NCBI RefSeq assembly: GCF_020150455.1
Contig: NZ_CP083740.1
Location: 1,984,001 to 2,048,000 of the forward strand
DNA length: 64,000 nt
Origin: Bremerella sp. TYQ1
GTDB lineage: Bacteria; Planctomycetota; Planctomycetia; Pirellulales; Pirellulaceae
Reading direction: 5' to 3'
The notes beneath the pieces were generated by a model that searched no databases, had not been told where the DNA came from, and saw only the letters and a program-made list of their open reading frames with translations. Both the position numbers and the translations under genes were made by a program. This document shows, piece by piece, positions 30,601-39,300 of the stretch (its first letter is position 1; the number at the start of each line of letters is the position of its first letter).

Positions 30601-33600
30601 CAGACTGAGCCCCTGTCGCAACAAAGCCGGCGTTGTTGCCGAACAGCTTCACAACAAGGCTTTCAGTCGCCGAGCTTTCCAGGCGGATACCGCCGTAGGT
30701 GTGGAAGTTGGTCGAGTAAATAGTGCTGTACAAAGCGTGAACGATATCGGTATCGTCCCAAACGCTTTGGGTCGTCAGCACGCCGCCACGGACAACCATT
30801 GCATTCAGATCGTTGTCGGTCAGCAGGTTACGACGGATCAACGCACCTTGGTTGTCCCCCAAACCACGTTGACGATCGAGATTGCCTGTCGAACGTCCCC
30901 AGTCAACAACCAAGTCATGGCTGAGCGAGCTCGTGTCGACGTTCAACACGTTGGCTTCGTTGAATCGGAAGTTATTGCCAACGATGATCGGCTGCGAATC
31001 GCGGACGAAGATCACCGCGTTATCGTTGCTCATGTGGCCGTTTCGAGTCGGACCACCGACACCGGCGCCTTGACCGTCGTCGTTGTACTCGAAGGTCGAA
31101 TTGGTCACACGCACTTTGGCCTGATGGATTTCGATCACGTTGAAGTGAGCTTGCCCACCACTGATGTTCGACTCACCACCACCAAAGGCAAGCAGCACAT
31201 TGTCGAGGCTACCTGACGAGGTATGGGCGAAGTAGATACCGCTCCAATCACCTTCGTCAGCCACCGAAGCAGCACCGTCGTTATTGGTATCGAATGTTCC
31301 ACCAAAGCCATAACGATCGTCACGCAGCGAGGTGAACACAACCGGCCGACCAGGGGCACCTTCCGCGATGAAGTTTGCCCCCATCTCGACTTCGATACGA
31401 CCGGCGTTGAACTTCACAACGACATTCGGATCGACCACCAAACTCGAATCGTAGCGAGCCTGGTAGAGGCGATCGACAACGATGCCAGCATTTCCACCCA
31501 AGTAGGCTGCACTGTAATCGCCGGTGAGTCGGACGTTACCGTTCTCTGCAACCGCGTCGATATTCAGGAAGATCCCTGGGAAGCCAAACGATTGCGAATC
31601 GCGGAAACGATTGATCAGGAAGGCAATTTGTTCGGCAAGTGCTTCTTCAGTAAAGACACCGATAGGAACTTCTTCACCCACGCCAGGCGTTTCGCTAGGC
31701 ACCATCGTGTCCAAGTTGATGGTGTAAACCACGTCACTTGTCGCCGTCGATGGATTGTTCGAGTCCACGAACTCGATGATCAATTCCCGAAGCTGATTGG
31801 TATCGGAAAGAGCACGAACTCGCAGACGGGAACCTGCGGTGATGCCGGACAGATGCTGTACTTTGACAACATCGACGTTTTCCGAGTATGCCCCGCCTGG
31901 CGTCGAATCGATGTGCAGGGCTTCCTGAATCACATAGACGATGTCAGTATCGTCGAAGCGACCAGCAACGGTCATTTCTTCCAGAGGGCTACCTGGGGAA
32001 GAAAGAATTCGCACCAACATACCGTTGGTCGAGTTTTGAACGATTCGGTTTCCAAAGATATCAGGACCGACACGGCTGACGTCTGGAGTAAACGAAGCAG
32101 GAGCACCGTTGTAAACCGTGTAGTTCGATTCCTCGAAGCTGTTCGGATCTGCCGAAAGAGCGGCCCCGGAGCTCAGACGAATCACGTTGTAATTGATCGT
32201 CGGACGGGCTTCTTCCATGTAGATCGGCGTGAGCGAAACGTCCGCACCATCTACTTCGGCGATACCACCTGCGTAGCGGAACTCGGCACCGATGATCGAG
32301 TTCATGAAGATACCAGCATCTTCATACGTCCCTCGCAGCTGTTCGCGGTCAACCTCTTGATTGAAGAGGATACCGCCCCAGTTGCCAGCCGATGCATCGG
32401 CTTGGATATTGCTCGCATGTCCGACGCGTTCGGCGTCTTGGTCTGGATCGTTTAGAAGCGTCGTTTCGTTGTAAGACGTCAGCGTCACACGACGATTCTG
32501 ACGTTCTTCGTCAAGGGTAACGGTTCCGTTCGATTGGGTATTCGGCTGGTAACGTTCCGGAATACCTAGAATTTGCAACGAAGCGAAGCTGTAGTCATCG
32601 ATAACCGATGTGCTACCAACTTGAATGCTGGAGTTGCTGAATTTCAGAATGGCTCCTTCATCGATCATCATCGTAACGCCCTTAGGCAAGATGATTTCGG
32701 TGCCATCCTTCAGTGGAGCATTGGTGATCGGATCTCGCCCGATCAGGTAAGCAATGTTGTCGCTGAGCGTCGATTGATCGTCGCCGACTCCTCCGAGACC
32801 GATGACGCGGATCACGTCGCCGCGACCGGCTGTTCTAGCCGCGCTAATCGCAGCACCAATGGTGGAAAATGGCTGATCGATCGAACCCGTCTGGGCCGTT
32901 CCTGTATAGGTCGCATCGACAAACAACGTGCGAGGTGTTGCCGAAGTAATCGAACCATAAGTCGATGGTTCAGCACGGAACCAGAAGTTGAATGCCCCGC
33001 CGGCTGTGCCGTCCAAGTCGCCATCCAACGATGCCCCTGCAGCCGCACCGCTCGTCACGACAATCGCCTGCGTTTGAATGATGCTAGGCGACAGAGTGAT
33101 CGGGCTGTTGCTGGCCAGATTTCGCAGTTCGATGCGGTTCCCCGTGGAAGATGCCACCACGTTGAAATCGGCATCGTTAATCGCAGTGACCAGGGCGGCA
33201 ACGACCTCACTCTGAAGCGTATTCGAATTCACGACAACCGCTTCGGCATTACTGTTGTTGAGGTTGTTGTCGTAGTCGATCTCGAAGATGCGAGTCATTC
33301 CGCTGTCATCTTTCAGCGTAATGGTCTGACCATCTTGGAAGCCGCCACCATCGGTACGTACGACCATCGAATTCAATTGCGAAACGGTAGCACCGGTATC
33401 ACGAATCGAGTCGTTGACCGTTGGAGTGAATCGCAACTGCAGGTGGTATTCACCTTCCGACGTGCCGCCGAAGCCCGAGTCTTCGATGTTCGGATCGTAA
33501 ACTTCGTTGCCACTTGCCGAGACACCAATGAAATAGGTCCCTGGCTCAAGCGTGATTTCCAGGAAGGAATCTTCGCTGAAGTAATCGTTGTTACGAGCAA

Positions 33601-35821
33601 TTGCCGAGTAAGAACCATCGCCATTGAGACGATAGAGCGTCAGAGCCGAATCGAGACGGCTCGAATCGGAAAGACGTTCCGCGACAATCTCAGCCGACAA
33701 TCGTCCCGTTTCGGTAACCTCGAAACGGTACATGTCGATATCGATCACGTCTGGACGATACAAGTGCTGCAAGTGCGTAATATCGAAGTCGCCCGGCAGC
33801 AGCGATTCTGGCGTCAAACCAAATGACAGATTACCATCATCGCCCATGATCGTGCCTGGTGGCAGATCGTAGGTGTGGTCCAAGCCCAGCAAGTGACCGA
33901 TTTCGTGGAACGCGGTCTGTTGCCAAACAGCCCCCACTTCATCGTCGCCTGGATTATCGTGGTCGGCCGTTTCCATAATGGCCAAACCGTTGCCGGCCAA
34001 ACCAGCAACGCCACCTGGCCCTGTGGCAATATCTGGGCTCAAGCCGCGAAGGTCGCCCGTAACCACACCAACGCTGGCAGCGACATCGTTAGGCACTTCG
34101 ACGAATTCAAGACCGGCATAGAAACCATAGATCTCGAAGATCTCGCGAGCACGCTTCTTTTGCTCTTCCGTAATCTGGTTCTGGAAAGGTTCGTTGGTCG
34201 GACTTGCAGGATCGACACCGTAAACATTCGGGAAGTTGTAAGTGACGACCGTGACGCCGAGACCATTTTGATCACCACCGCCCAAATGGTTTTCACCATC
34301 CAGTTCCACGTCGCGGTGCCCTGGTTCATCGTTCCCACCAGGCAATGCGATATCGTAGGAAGTGACGTTCTGAATTTCGCCACGAATGACAAGGGCTTGT
34401 GTTCGGTCGACAATCAAGCCGGTCGACTTCGTTCCCAAGACCATGCTTACGCGGTTGCCGTCGGTACCTCGCAGTTGGGAACGATCGGTGCTGAAGCCCG
34501 TTACCGTCGAAGCTTCGACGAGGAATGTTCCGGAGGCTTCGTTGTTAATCGCCGTGCGAATCGCCGCGGCGAGGTCAAACGTCGTGCTTCCCAAACCACT
34601 GATGTCGATCGCAATGTTACCAGCGGTAACAGTACCATCAGAGGTCAGCTCGAACGTACGAAGATTTCCGCGACCATCGTCGATGGTGAACGTCGTGTGG
34701 TTAACGTCCGCGACGCTGTCATTGTTGACGTCGACATCGGCGCCACGAGTCACGCGGAATTCGTGATTCCCACCGAAAAGGTTCGCATTGGTGTAATCTT
34801 CGAAGCCACCTTCGTTCTGCAACTGACCGGAGTAGTTCGATAGGTCCGTTGCCGTATCGAAGCTCGAGTTTTGAACGTCCGGCAGCGTCGTTAGATCGAG
34901 AATCTGCGAAGCCTTGCTGGCGATACCACGAACACCGATTTGTAGACGGAAGACGGTGGCGTAGTTTGCGTTGGAATCGGCTGCGTTGATCAGGTCTTCA
35001 ATCGGACCGTCAAATCGCAGAACGGCCAAATCGAGTTCGGCATCGTAGACCACTTCCACAGGATAGAACGCCTGCGAATCGTTACCCAAACCAAGATCGC
35101 TGTTGTCTGGGCTACCGTCGCTGCTTTCCGCCTTCTGGAACGTCAGCTGGTAGTAGTCAGGATTCGAGGCCAGTGCCGGATCGAGATCGTCATCGTTGAA
35201 GTAAACATGGATCGTATCGCGAGCGATTTCGAGCGAACCATCGGTGTCGCGTGTTACCGGCTGCGGAACGACCGACATCACCTGTGGAGCCAGGTTCAAC
35301 TCGAAGTTACGTGTGAAGGCGGTCGCCGATTCGCCTTCCATGTCCCTCAAGTCGCTGGTGATCTGAATGCGGTAAATATCGTCCGGCAGAGCTTCGCCGA
35401 ATCGCACGACCACTTGGTTAGGCTGATCGCCGATACCAATGAAGCCCTCGAAGTTCGCCCCCTTACCGGTGATCTGGACGTCGTCGACGGTTCCCAGCTT
35501 TCCGTCCAAACCGGCACGTGTGATCACAATCCCATCGCTGAGCGTTGCTGGATTGAGCAGATCCAACTGGTCGGTGACTTCAGCGAAGTTGAACGTCAGC
35601 GAGCGTGGCGAGATGCCGCGAACGTCGTTCTCTTGCAGAAGTTCGCCACTGTTCGGCTGAATCCCAACAAGCTGAGGGACGATGCCGGTAGTAAGCATTT
35701 CCCGTTTTTCCAGCGGCTCGTGCTGCATGGAACGCTGTTTCGTTTGGCGAAGAAGACGGTTCTTCTTATTGAGATCACGGCGCTGGGCTCGGGTAAGCTT
35801 ACTCGCATGACGAATGGTCAT
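21635..35821 (-). CDS. Giant LEPR-XLL surface protein (4728 aa): metzincin, PPC repeats, beta-helix, GEVED, dockerin
   Basis: A single uninterrupted 14.2 kb frame. The basic N-terminus carries LEKREML (37-43). A matrixin-like metzincin domain has HEIGHLLGLDH (H639, H643, H649) and a Met-turn candidate (GTIMGDD). PPC-type pre-peptidase domains lie near 690-800, 1900-2000, 2060-2210 and 3680-3800. Parallel beta-helix regions lie at about 990-1650 and 3860-4020, including a duplicated PVVFT..RDD...DTNNDG unit. Propeller-like stretches occur near 2240-2950, a GEVED domain at about 4290-4465 (FLDAWIDFNGDGKFDGKGEH), and a dockerin-like pair at about 4485-4570, followed by LDGESL, an S/T/P-rich linker and an acidic end. 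A module of about 80 residues recurs at least five times. The ATG has AAAGG upstream. Likely a cell-surface adhesin or degradative scaffold. Confidence 0.88.
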   Translation of the reverse strand: MTIRHASKLTRAQRRDLNKKNRLLRQTKQRSMQHEPLEKREMLTTGIVPQLVGIQPNSGELLQENDVRGISPRSLTFNFAEVTDQLDLLNPATLSDGIVITRAGLDGKLGTVDDVQITGKGANFEGFIGIGDQPNQVVVRFGEALPDDIYRIQITSDLRDMEGESATAFTRNFELNLAPQVMSVVPQPVTRDTDGSLEIARDTIHVYFNDDDLDPALASNPDYYQLTFQKAESSDGSPDNSDLGLGNDSQAFYPVEVVYDAELDLAVLRFDGPIEDLINAADSNANYATVFRLQIGVRGIASKASQILDLTTLPDVQNSSFDTATDLSNYSGQLQNEGGFEDYTNANLFGGNHEFRVTRGADVDVNNDSVADVNHTTFTIDDGRGNLRTFELTSDGTVTAGNIAIDISGLGSTTFDLAAAIRTAINNEASGTFLVEASTVTGFSTDRSQLRGTDGNRVSMVLGTKSTGLIVDRTQALVIRGEIQNVTSYDIALPGGNDEPGHRDVELDGENHLGGGDQNGLGVTVVTYNFPNVYGVDPASPTNEPFQNQITEEQKKRAREIFEIYGFYAGLEFVEVPNDVAASVGVVTGDLRGLSPDIATGPGGVAGLAGNGLAIMETADHDNPGDDEVGAVWQQTAFHEIGHLLGLDHTYDLPPGTIMGDDGNLSFGLTPESLLPGDFDITHLQHLYRPDVIDIDMYRFEVTETGRLSAEIVAERLSDSSRLDSALTLYRLNGDGSYSAIARNNDYFSEDSFLEITLEPGTYFIGVSASGNEVYDPNIEDSGFGGTSEGEYHLQLRFTPTVNDSIRDTGATVSQLNSMVVRTDGGGFQDGQTITLKDDSGMTRIFEIDYDNNLNNSNAEAVVVNSNTLQSEVVAALVTAINDADFNVVASSTGNRIELRNLASNSPITLSPSIIQTQAIVVTSGAAAGASLDGDLDGTAGGAFNFWFRAEPSTYGSITSATPRTLFVDATYTGTAQTGSIDQPFSTIGAAISAARTAGRGDVIRVIGLGGVGDDQSTLSDNIAYLIGRDPITNAPLKDGTEIILPKGVTMMIDEGAILKFSNSSIQVGSTSVIDDYSFASLQILGIPERYQPNTQSNGTVTLDEERQNRRVTLTSYNETTLLNDPDQDAERVGHASNIQADASAGNWGGILFNQEVDREQLRGTYEDAGIFMNSIIGAEFRYAGGIAEVDGADVSLTPIYMEEARPTINYNVIRLSSGAALSADPNSFEESNYTVYNGAPASFTPDVSRVGPDIFGNRIVQNSTNGMLVRILSSPGSPLEEMTVAGRFDDTDIVYVIQEALHIDSTPGGAYSENVDVVKVQHLSGITAGSRLRVRALSDTNQLRELIIEFVDSNNPSTATSDVVYTINLDTMVPSETPGVGEEVPIGVFTEEALAEQIAFLINRFRDSQSFGFPGIFLNIDAVAENGNVRLTGDYSAAYLGGNAGIVVDRLYQARYDSSLVVDPNVVVKFNAGRIEVEMGANFIAEGAPGRPVVFTSLRDDRYGFGGTFDTNNDGAASVADEGDWSGIYFAHTSSGSLDNVLLAFGGGESNISGGQAHFNVIEIHQAKVRVTNSTFEYNDDGQGAGVGGPTRNGHMSNDNAVIFVRDSQPIIVGNNFRFNEANVLNVDTSSLSHDLVVDWGRSTGNLDRQRGLGDNQGALIRRNLLTDNDLNAMVVRGGVLTTQSVWDDTDIVHALYSTIYSTNFHTYGGIRLESSATESLVVKLFGNNAGFVATGAQSDIDDRIGGMLHVVGQAGFPVVFTDMRDDTVGAGFTQYGTPQTDTNNDGIFGEDPAAAQPMPGSWQGLTIEQFANDRNVQVIVEAEANNLTGQGVNGSPVSAQALGRLAPDEYGGDDNRRLGFEVNGYLSNRADVDVYSFVAEPGTEVWFDIDKSSYYLDVVVELIDGNGNVLAASTNSYDQSGDSFYGQGSMLKVTNPLQKSGFYNEDLWSNNPRDAGMRVVLPGQPGTARTYHVRVRSNTSDLTSPNGNVVAGETNGVYQLNLRLREVDELAGTSIQFADIRYAENGISIYGQPGHSPVLGESSEDSSNNDTIGNAHKLGNVLQSDRAAISVAGNLDTSQSDVDWYEISFDFAGIQSIPGTSAAGEWGSLVIDLDYAAGFDNANSIVSVFDSAGRLVFISDRGSVNDDLTHPQTTGNAGLADLTRGSSNSSDPYLGTVMLPAGTPENPAVYYVSVSSQEQTPIQMNQFFQSNATNTQVRLEPINSVHRIVEDHIGSGTFTSASTPTHTSIVDNSNVNPYVLGDFVVFLSQNQGTSTDLYAVDPFTGAVEARVGRSGAAFRDLAMAPDGTLYAYNVDVTGRLEDANSGNFLEIDTGNASATFIRDDGIVTYEINNKGDNVRVGNLANGADENSGTGWGYQFQATTFHNNFGADGLQLYAVGSRGDVNNFADEYANILFFMDASDSDGDGNPIGAPDDTRTINLGVLGDIADTNIQGNLTARINTEVDRGVSAASNALVAVGATGAGTTAVLRDGMLFEVDPDGAGPLGTTVFELDMGNDFNLDLSPGAGRFISDGMEFQVEGSAINTIRFQTGAVIDTNLFNPAVVDNTLDNTQRSSITITSGGTSRTYVFDNEDNGTVGITGTQVRVPFNSGSSPNEIMSALVTAINVNSTNFGVTATATANGRITLTGDTGISTTGNIGGITVAGSYNQVSSGNVIIVDVEETMSSTEVVNAIRNATNATTGTTGLSVSSSGSRFNFLEAGTSVGYLQQANAFDALLDPAFSATQGVAMGNEAVYIGAGFSGADVGDAIVDAATNAMITASNTGSGASSSVVTFDTNTEIEVDTAFDTPFTVGGDASGGFVTGIAWVGSNVYAVTNTGGLFNLAPNGSIQVVNDEIQADFIATLTDDLGNPLTFSSLSAGPSRAGGNTGYSDVLFGVTSGGDIYAFDGNGADQFVFHGNRSNISTGISGVSGLQFGTLNENLWNINDIGENEAGHGINVPIDNSRTASNGGLSLYFGNTEDTFAQDNATGNKTTNNYDFPGDAHGTVITDAFSLYGYNAGDLPTLYFNYELQTDGNDYNYGPIPDTPATDALRVFIAGDDGEWHLLATNNTLRQSDTGPNPDDEFDLIGDLGKFSNAAIDESLRADGVAGTEGVQPLFDNTGWRQARVDLSAFAGQENLRLRFDFSTGGSVNLGGRHLSSNTDLNTEELRFLRGSQMADGGTFIVTDPINGGSTTFEFNKGQSFTFDSGARIADGLNPLAGAGANTFTLTRLAGGNETATFEYVLDAADVTPGNVPIVFSITDSPSEIATLTRQAINVEFNFIDVNLYSESADSFNIQGFEDLIQNTTQNDAALGMTVTGSRQLTDPTNTVISYNSSTTANELAIIAQDVMNLEMAPQAYAQGYFMFNRFEEFIYGNGYLFDINDSGLGYDGFLQGDDFGYADNKVGAPQATNTNANMRGQDNQNRGVLIDDLIIGFAERGEMVTGATTNAGYTHNQQLRGNEILTGEYQLEIRRGTDYGAPDPFAPGLLALDPGFTFDTNDRLNSSYTVKTSSGELLGNRDRIRVGDGVDWVTFEFFDLDSVAERQARGLAGTATRTAYDSTNNVYSIGFYNTDSEADIALKLMQAINDHSGQISRGLISTTSGGLGVYAQVNARNGVTTSNRVDLSAKTYSDKVRLELDVQSDDAFREAVDLNVGGDTLGATHRIDVEIQGILGDNDPVEHADSIADIDVYQFEMNAGQEVQMLLSTDFSDASGMNAVLRLFLRNANGTFTEVLPTIIPGAASDEYNFEAATDGTYFVVVAGNPIPLPANGGAATGTLGFDATKVGKNDAGRQVRTYEGGYDLTVSLAEDLGNTTTQQTIPINRATGSSSESSPRLTSLEIVRHDQLAGYDLIGDSNRHRDQGQIIISSNMISYSNNYGVLIDAGDRLTIEDQLSGNNRPHQGAPINFPNASNAQRFATGVTVENNVIFESDTGAILYSGDPLSGANPEGAVPFGRIINNTLYGKDGTGVGVTIEESAGPTLMNNIIANFATGIQVDGSSAGSTVVSRTLYQGNGTNTTGIAGNGNLAIVLADGDPLFVDAENGNFYLEEGSQAIDAAVDAIQERAEVSQVVNPLGIDSTPLLAPERDITGQLRVDDPNVVSSGGVGGVTFRDIGAFDRADFTGPTGYLIDPQDNDAADRDLDETPDVVQWIDGPLTNISIQLLDQGDISDQVQGTGIDDSTVVADSVKVEIISGAPYYELVLGVDYTFDYDATNNIIRLVPISGVFQEGVLYKVTLDSNPATDDAVIRDIADNPLAFNNQVEDEEGKLVGETRFLIQVGGLVDFGDAPDSYGTTLEEDGARHNLVENFYLGDGVDAEIDGQPTADASGDGSTDDGIYIRTDAPSGGGFLEFTLRDGINNEIYVTSRAPSGSTSFGFLDAWIDFNGDGKFDGKGEHIISSIALTQDAIDPTGSLSGLGQLITIADIPDDAITGTTMARFRLSSTGGLTPNGLAEDGEVEDYQVTIGTPGVNPWHNSSNNGAISIGDNNVSGLDYALLLEEIRNRVYTYGTADPANGIAVGDFRPGFEPDVIDPSSVPAKLDVDNDRRITNFDLTALQNILNGLVNPEPISMLDGESLNSEIADPVVVESTEFAVATPSSTPSASAPVSTPTASIQTESLVATSSFDAIAPSYSELEMRSALELMGFTRSEQVESSVIDASFLDEAVSVDAVNFGDQFDQLLGEMADDLSSNWDGKQLGDESEDEMDSDEIDELLALISDQGDEG

Positions 35822-36344
35822 TTGGCGAACCTTTTATCTTCGTTAAAGCTGGGCTCGAGTAGTGAATTGCGGACAGCAACTTCCTGTCGCGGATCGGGAG
35901 ACAAGACCTGAGGATCACAAAAACAAGGTAGGCAAGTTCCGATGGGGCAAAATGCTCGACATTTAGTCGATCCAAGTCGGATTATAATTACCCAGATTAA
36001 CACAGCAAATTCTTACGGGGGGTTAAGCTCCATTTAACCCATTTAACTCGTGATGATTGCCCCGTCGCGTCTGACTCGTCGTGCAGCATCTCAAAAGGGG
36101 CAGCTCGAATTTCCGTTATCTTGTTGCTATATCAACACTTAGGAATCCAAAATCCGTGTGATCTCTAGCCACTTGGGTAGCTAGAAAACAGGGTTTGTCG
36201 ACGTTTTGACGCCCTGACTTGCCTGCTAGTTCCCGCATTTCCCCTAGAATCTTGCCAATCCGATTAAATCTCGAATCGGTAAAATGCCGACCCGGCGCAA
36301 TCGGCCTTCGTCAAGGCTGCCTGGTGCGTTTCGCGCAATCCATG
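35822..36344. promoter_or_regulatory. Upstream region of the giant LEPR-XLL gene
   Basis: About 520 bases with no gene. It contains AATTACCCAG near 35986, about 165 bases upstream of the start, and the related CATTTAACCCATTTAA near 36031-36046. It should hold the promoter of the giant gene; no confident -10/-35 call. Confidence 0.5.
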
Positions 36345-36377
36345 AAAAAAGCCTCCCCGAGAGAGGGAGGCTTTTTT
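36345..36377 (-). terminator. Terminator of the subtilase-like gene
   Basis: AAAAAAGCCTCCC, a seven-base loop, then GGGAGGCTTTTTT: a canonical hairpin with U-run, 23 bases past the stop codon at 36400. Confidence 0.92.
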
Positions 36378-36399
36378 GCGTCTTAAAATGGGCCGAAAT

Positions 36400-39300
36400 C
36401 TAGAAAGTCAGCAGCTCTTCTTCCCAATCGGCGTCAGCGAAGATGTCATCTTCCGAGTCGCCTGATTCCGCAGCGAAATCAAGTTCGTCGTCACTACCCC
36501 AAAGCAGATCGCTTTGCGTCGTTCCGAGCGAGCTGAACGTCGCATCTGCGAGATCTTCTTCGCTGACGATTTCCGTCTCGACGGCATTGCCTTCGCTCGA
36601 AGTCGGCGTCGACATCATGCTGGCGAAGATTGGCTGGAACACCGTGGCAGTACGCGGCTGAGTCGCTGCAGCGACTTCTGGCGTCGTTGCGACAGGAGCG
36701 ACCGTTTCCTCTTGCTTGACGGCAGCAATCACTTCGACAGCAGGCGTGCTGGAAAGCGTTTCAACCGGATCGCTGGCAGCCGGTTCTTGCTCCAACGATT
36801 CTCCAGCCAATGGCGAGTTCATCATGTTGATGATTGCCAGCAAGTCGAGATTCGAGAATCGACCGTCACCGTTTACGTCGATGAACTTGGTGAAGTTCGA
36901 CGATCCGCTGCCTAGGTTAGGCAGGTTACGAGCACCAACGGTTCGCAGTTCCTTCAAGATCGTTACATAGTCCAAACCGCTCAGGTTTCCGTCGTTATTC
37001 ACGTCGGTAACCATGTTGGTGTTGTTAAACGCCAGTGTGCCCGATGCCGTTGGAGGCACGACTGGATCTACCGGCGAAACCAACGTGACCGTTGCGGTTG
37101 CAGTAACGCCTGCCGAATCGATCACGGTGTACTCGAACGTGATGTCTTCGGTCAGATCAACGACCCCAGAAGCGTCGAAGATAATACGTGTTCCATCGTC
37201 CGAAACAGTGATGTCCAGCGGTGGGGTTTCGACAGGGCTGATGTTCGTCACACTGCCGGCAACGATTCGCAGCGATCGATTGAAGAAGCTGCTGTCGTTC
37301 GCCAAGACATGGAAGACCTGATCGGCGGTGTCATCTTCGTACGAGAAGACATCGTCTCGAGCGGTCAAGCCACTGTCGGCAGGCTGAGTGATGAAGACTT
37401 TGTAGTCTTCAATTTCACCAAACGCATCGTTGTCGGTAGCACCGATGTTCAACGTCGGACCGACGCGGAATCGCATGTTCGCAGCCAAACGAGCCAGTTC
37501 CGGCAGAACCGAATCGTCAAACACGTTCGTTGGAATCGTGAACGTGTACTCGTTCTGGCCAGGAATCAACTTCACGTTGGTGAAGATGCGTTCGTTGGCG
37601 TCGTTGAAGTCACCATCTTTGTTTAGATCGAGCCAAGCGTTCATCACGACATTGTTGTGAGTCACGCTGGAAGTGATCGTTACCGTGTTGGTTCCCTTCT
37701 TAATACCGTTATTGAAGAAAACACCGTCATCTTCAATTGGGCTATTGCCGAGGTAGGCACCAGGAGCGACCGGCACCGAACCGCCCAGGCCGCTATCGCC
37801 CGAGTCGGAACCCGAGATCACACCGAACTCGAGTGGTGCACTCAGCGAAGCGGAACCGTCCGTGTTGATCGTGACGTAAACCGGATTCGTGGTCGTGATC
37901 ACCGACCCAGCCGTTGGAACCGGCATGATCTGGAACGTACCGGAGTAGGCCGATCGCAAGTGGAACTGCCCCAACGCGTTCGAGGTCGCCGTTGGTTCGC
38001 ACAGACCAATCAGACCGTCACCGTTATAGTCGATGAAGAACTTCGCCCCTGCGACACCCGACTCGATTGGATCACGGAAGCCATCCATGTCTAGGTCTTG
38101 AAACGCCAGACCAATCATTCCCTGGGTCGTACCACCAGGCACGTCTGAAGCGGCAATGACTTCATCGTTGTAGAAGGCAATTCCCGAAGCAGCGATCGAA
38201 ATTGGTTCGCCCAGGAAGCGTTGTTCCAGCGAGAAGAAATCGTTATCGATGACATCGAAGTACTCTTCCGCATCGGCTGCGTCGACCATGGCTTCCGTCA
38301 CGCCGATCAGCTGACCTTCAGCGGTGACTTCAAAGCCATCCAGTGGATCGAGGCCCGTTTGCGTTACCGCCGAAAGTGCCCCTGTCGGCAGGAATTCGTA
38401 GTAATCGTTGTCTCCACCGGAAGCACCAACCCAGAGGTCCAAACCGCGATCGTTCACGGCATTGGCCAGGTTATCTTCCACGGTTGCCCACAGAGCCATT
38501 TCCGAAGAGGAAAGGCCGTCCGTCACAGCATCTTCACCCGAAAGCATAATGATCAGATCGTGATTGATCAGTTCATTGAAGACAGCTGGATCGATGAAGT
38601 TGATATTGTAGTAGTCGGTTCGCTCGTATCCGGTCGCCGATTGCGTGCCGTTCGAGAACGACCAGGCAACGGCACCATTTCCGACCACGGCAATCGAGTA
38701 TTCCGCCTTCGGAATTTCGGTTGCGGTACCCTTACCACGCAGGAAGTCGAGGATGATGTCGTCGTATCCGAGCTGACCAGGATTCGTGCCGTCGAGAATC
38801 GCGTGGTTGGTCGCAAAGAAGTTACCACCGATCGCCCCCGCGAACGAAACCGTTCCGTCCGGCAGCGCGACACCACAAGCGTCGACAACCGTCGAACCGC
38901 CGCCGCCTCCACCACCGCCCGAAACAGCAGGCGTTGCCGCAATGGCAGCGTAAGCATTGATCAGACCATGTCCGGTTTCGATATCAGGCCCGCTCGTGGC
39001 CATGTCGATGGCGGTATCTTCCAGAATGCCGTAGAGCTGCTCAGGAGTCAGGTTAGGATTCTTCTGCAGCATCAACGCAGCCACAGCAGCCGCGTGAGGG
39101 GCAGCAGCCGAAGTACCGAAGAAGTTCGGGAAGAAGTCGCTATCTTCCGGAATATCTTGACCGAAGAACGTGGTGTTCGTTCCGTCGGGAGCAACAAAGT
39201 CAGGCGTCTGACGATACTCAGGAACGTTCAAACGATTGCCGTCGAGATCGAAGAACGTTGGCACGCCACCAACCGACGAGAACGATTCCTTAACTGGTGG

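Noticed and set aside
25043..33826. Long plus-strand open frames (327 to 522 codons) opposite the giant gene
   Set aside because: They lie entirely antisense to the giant frame, show no ribosome binding sites or recognisable motifs, and follow the codon bias of the real strand. They are shadows.
16395..36176. Exact 12-mer CTAGCCACTTGG upstream of two LEPR-XLL genes (16395 and 36165)
   Set aside because: A 12-mer shared twice in 64 kb is expected by chance many times; it was not used as evidence.
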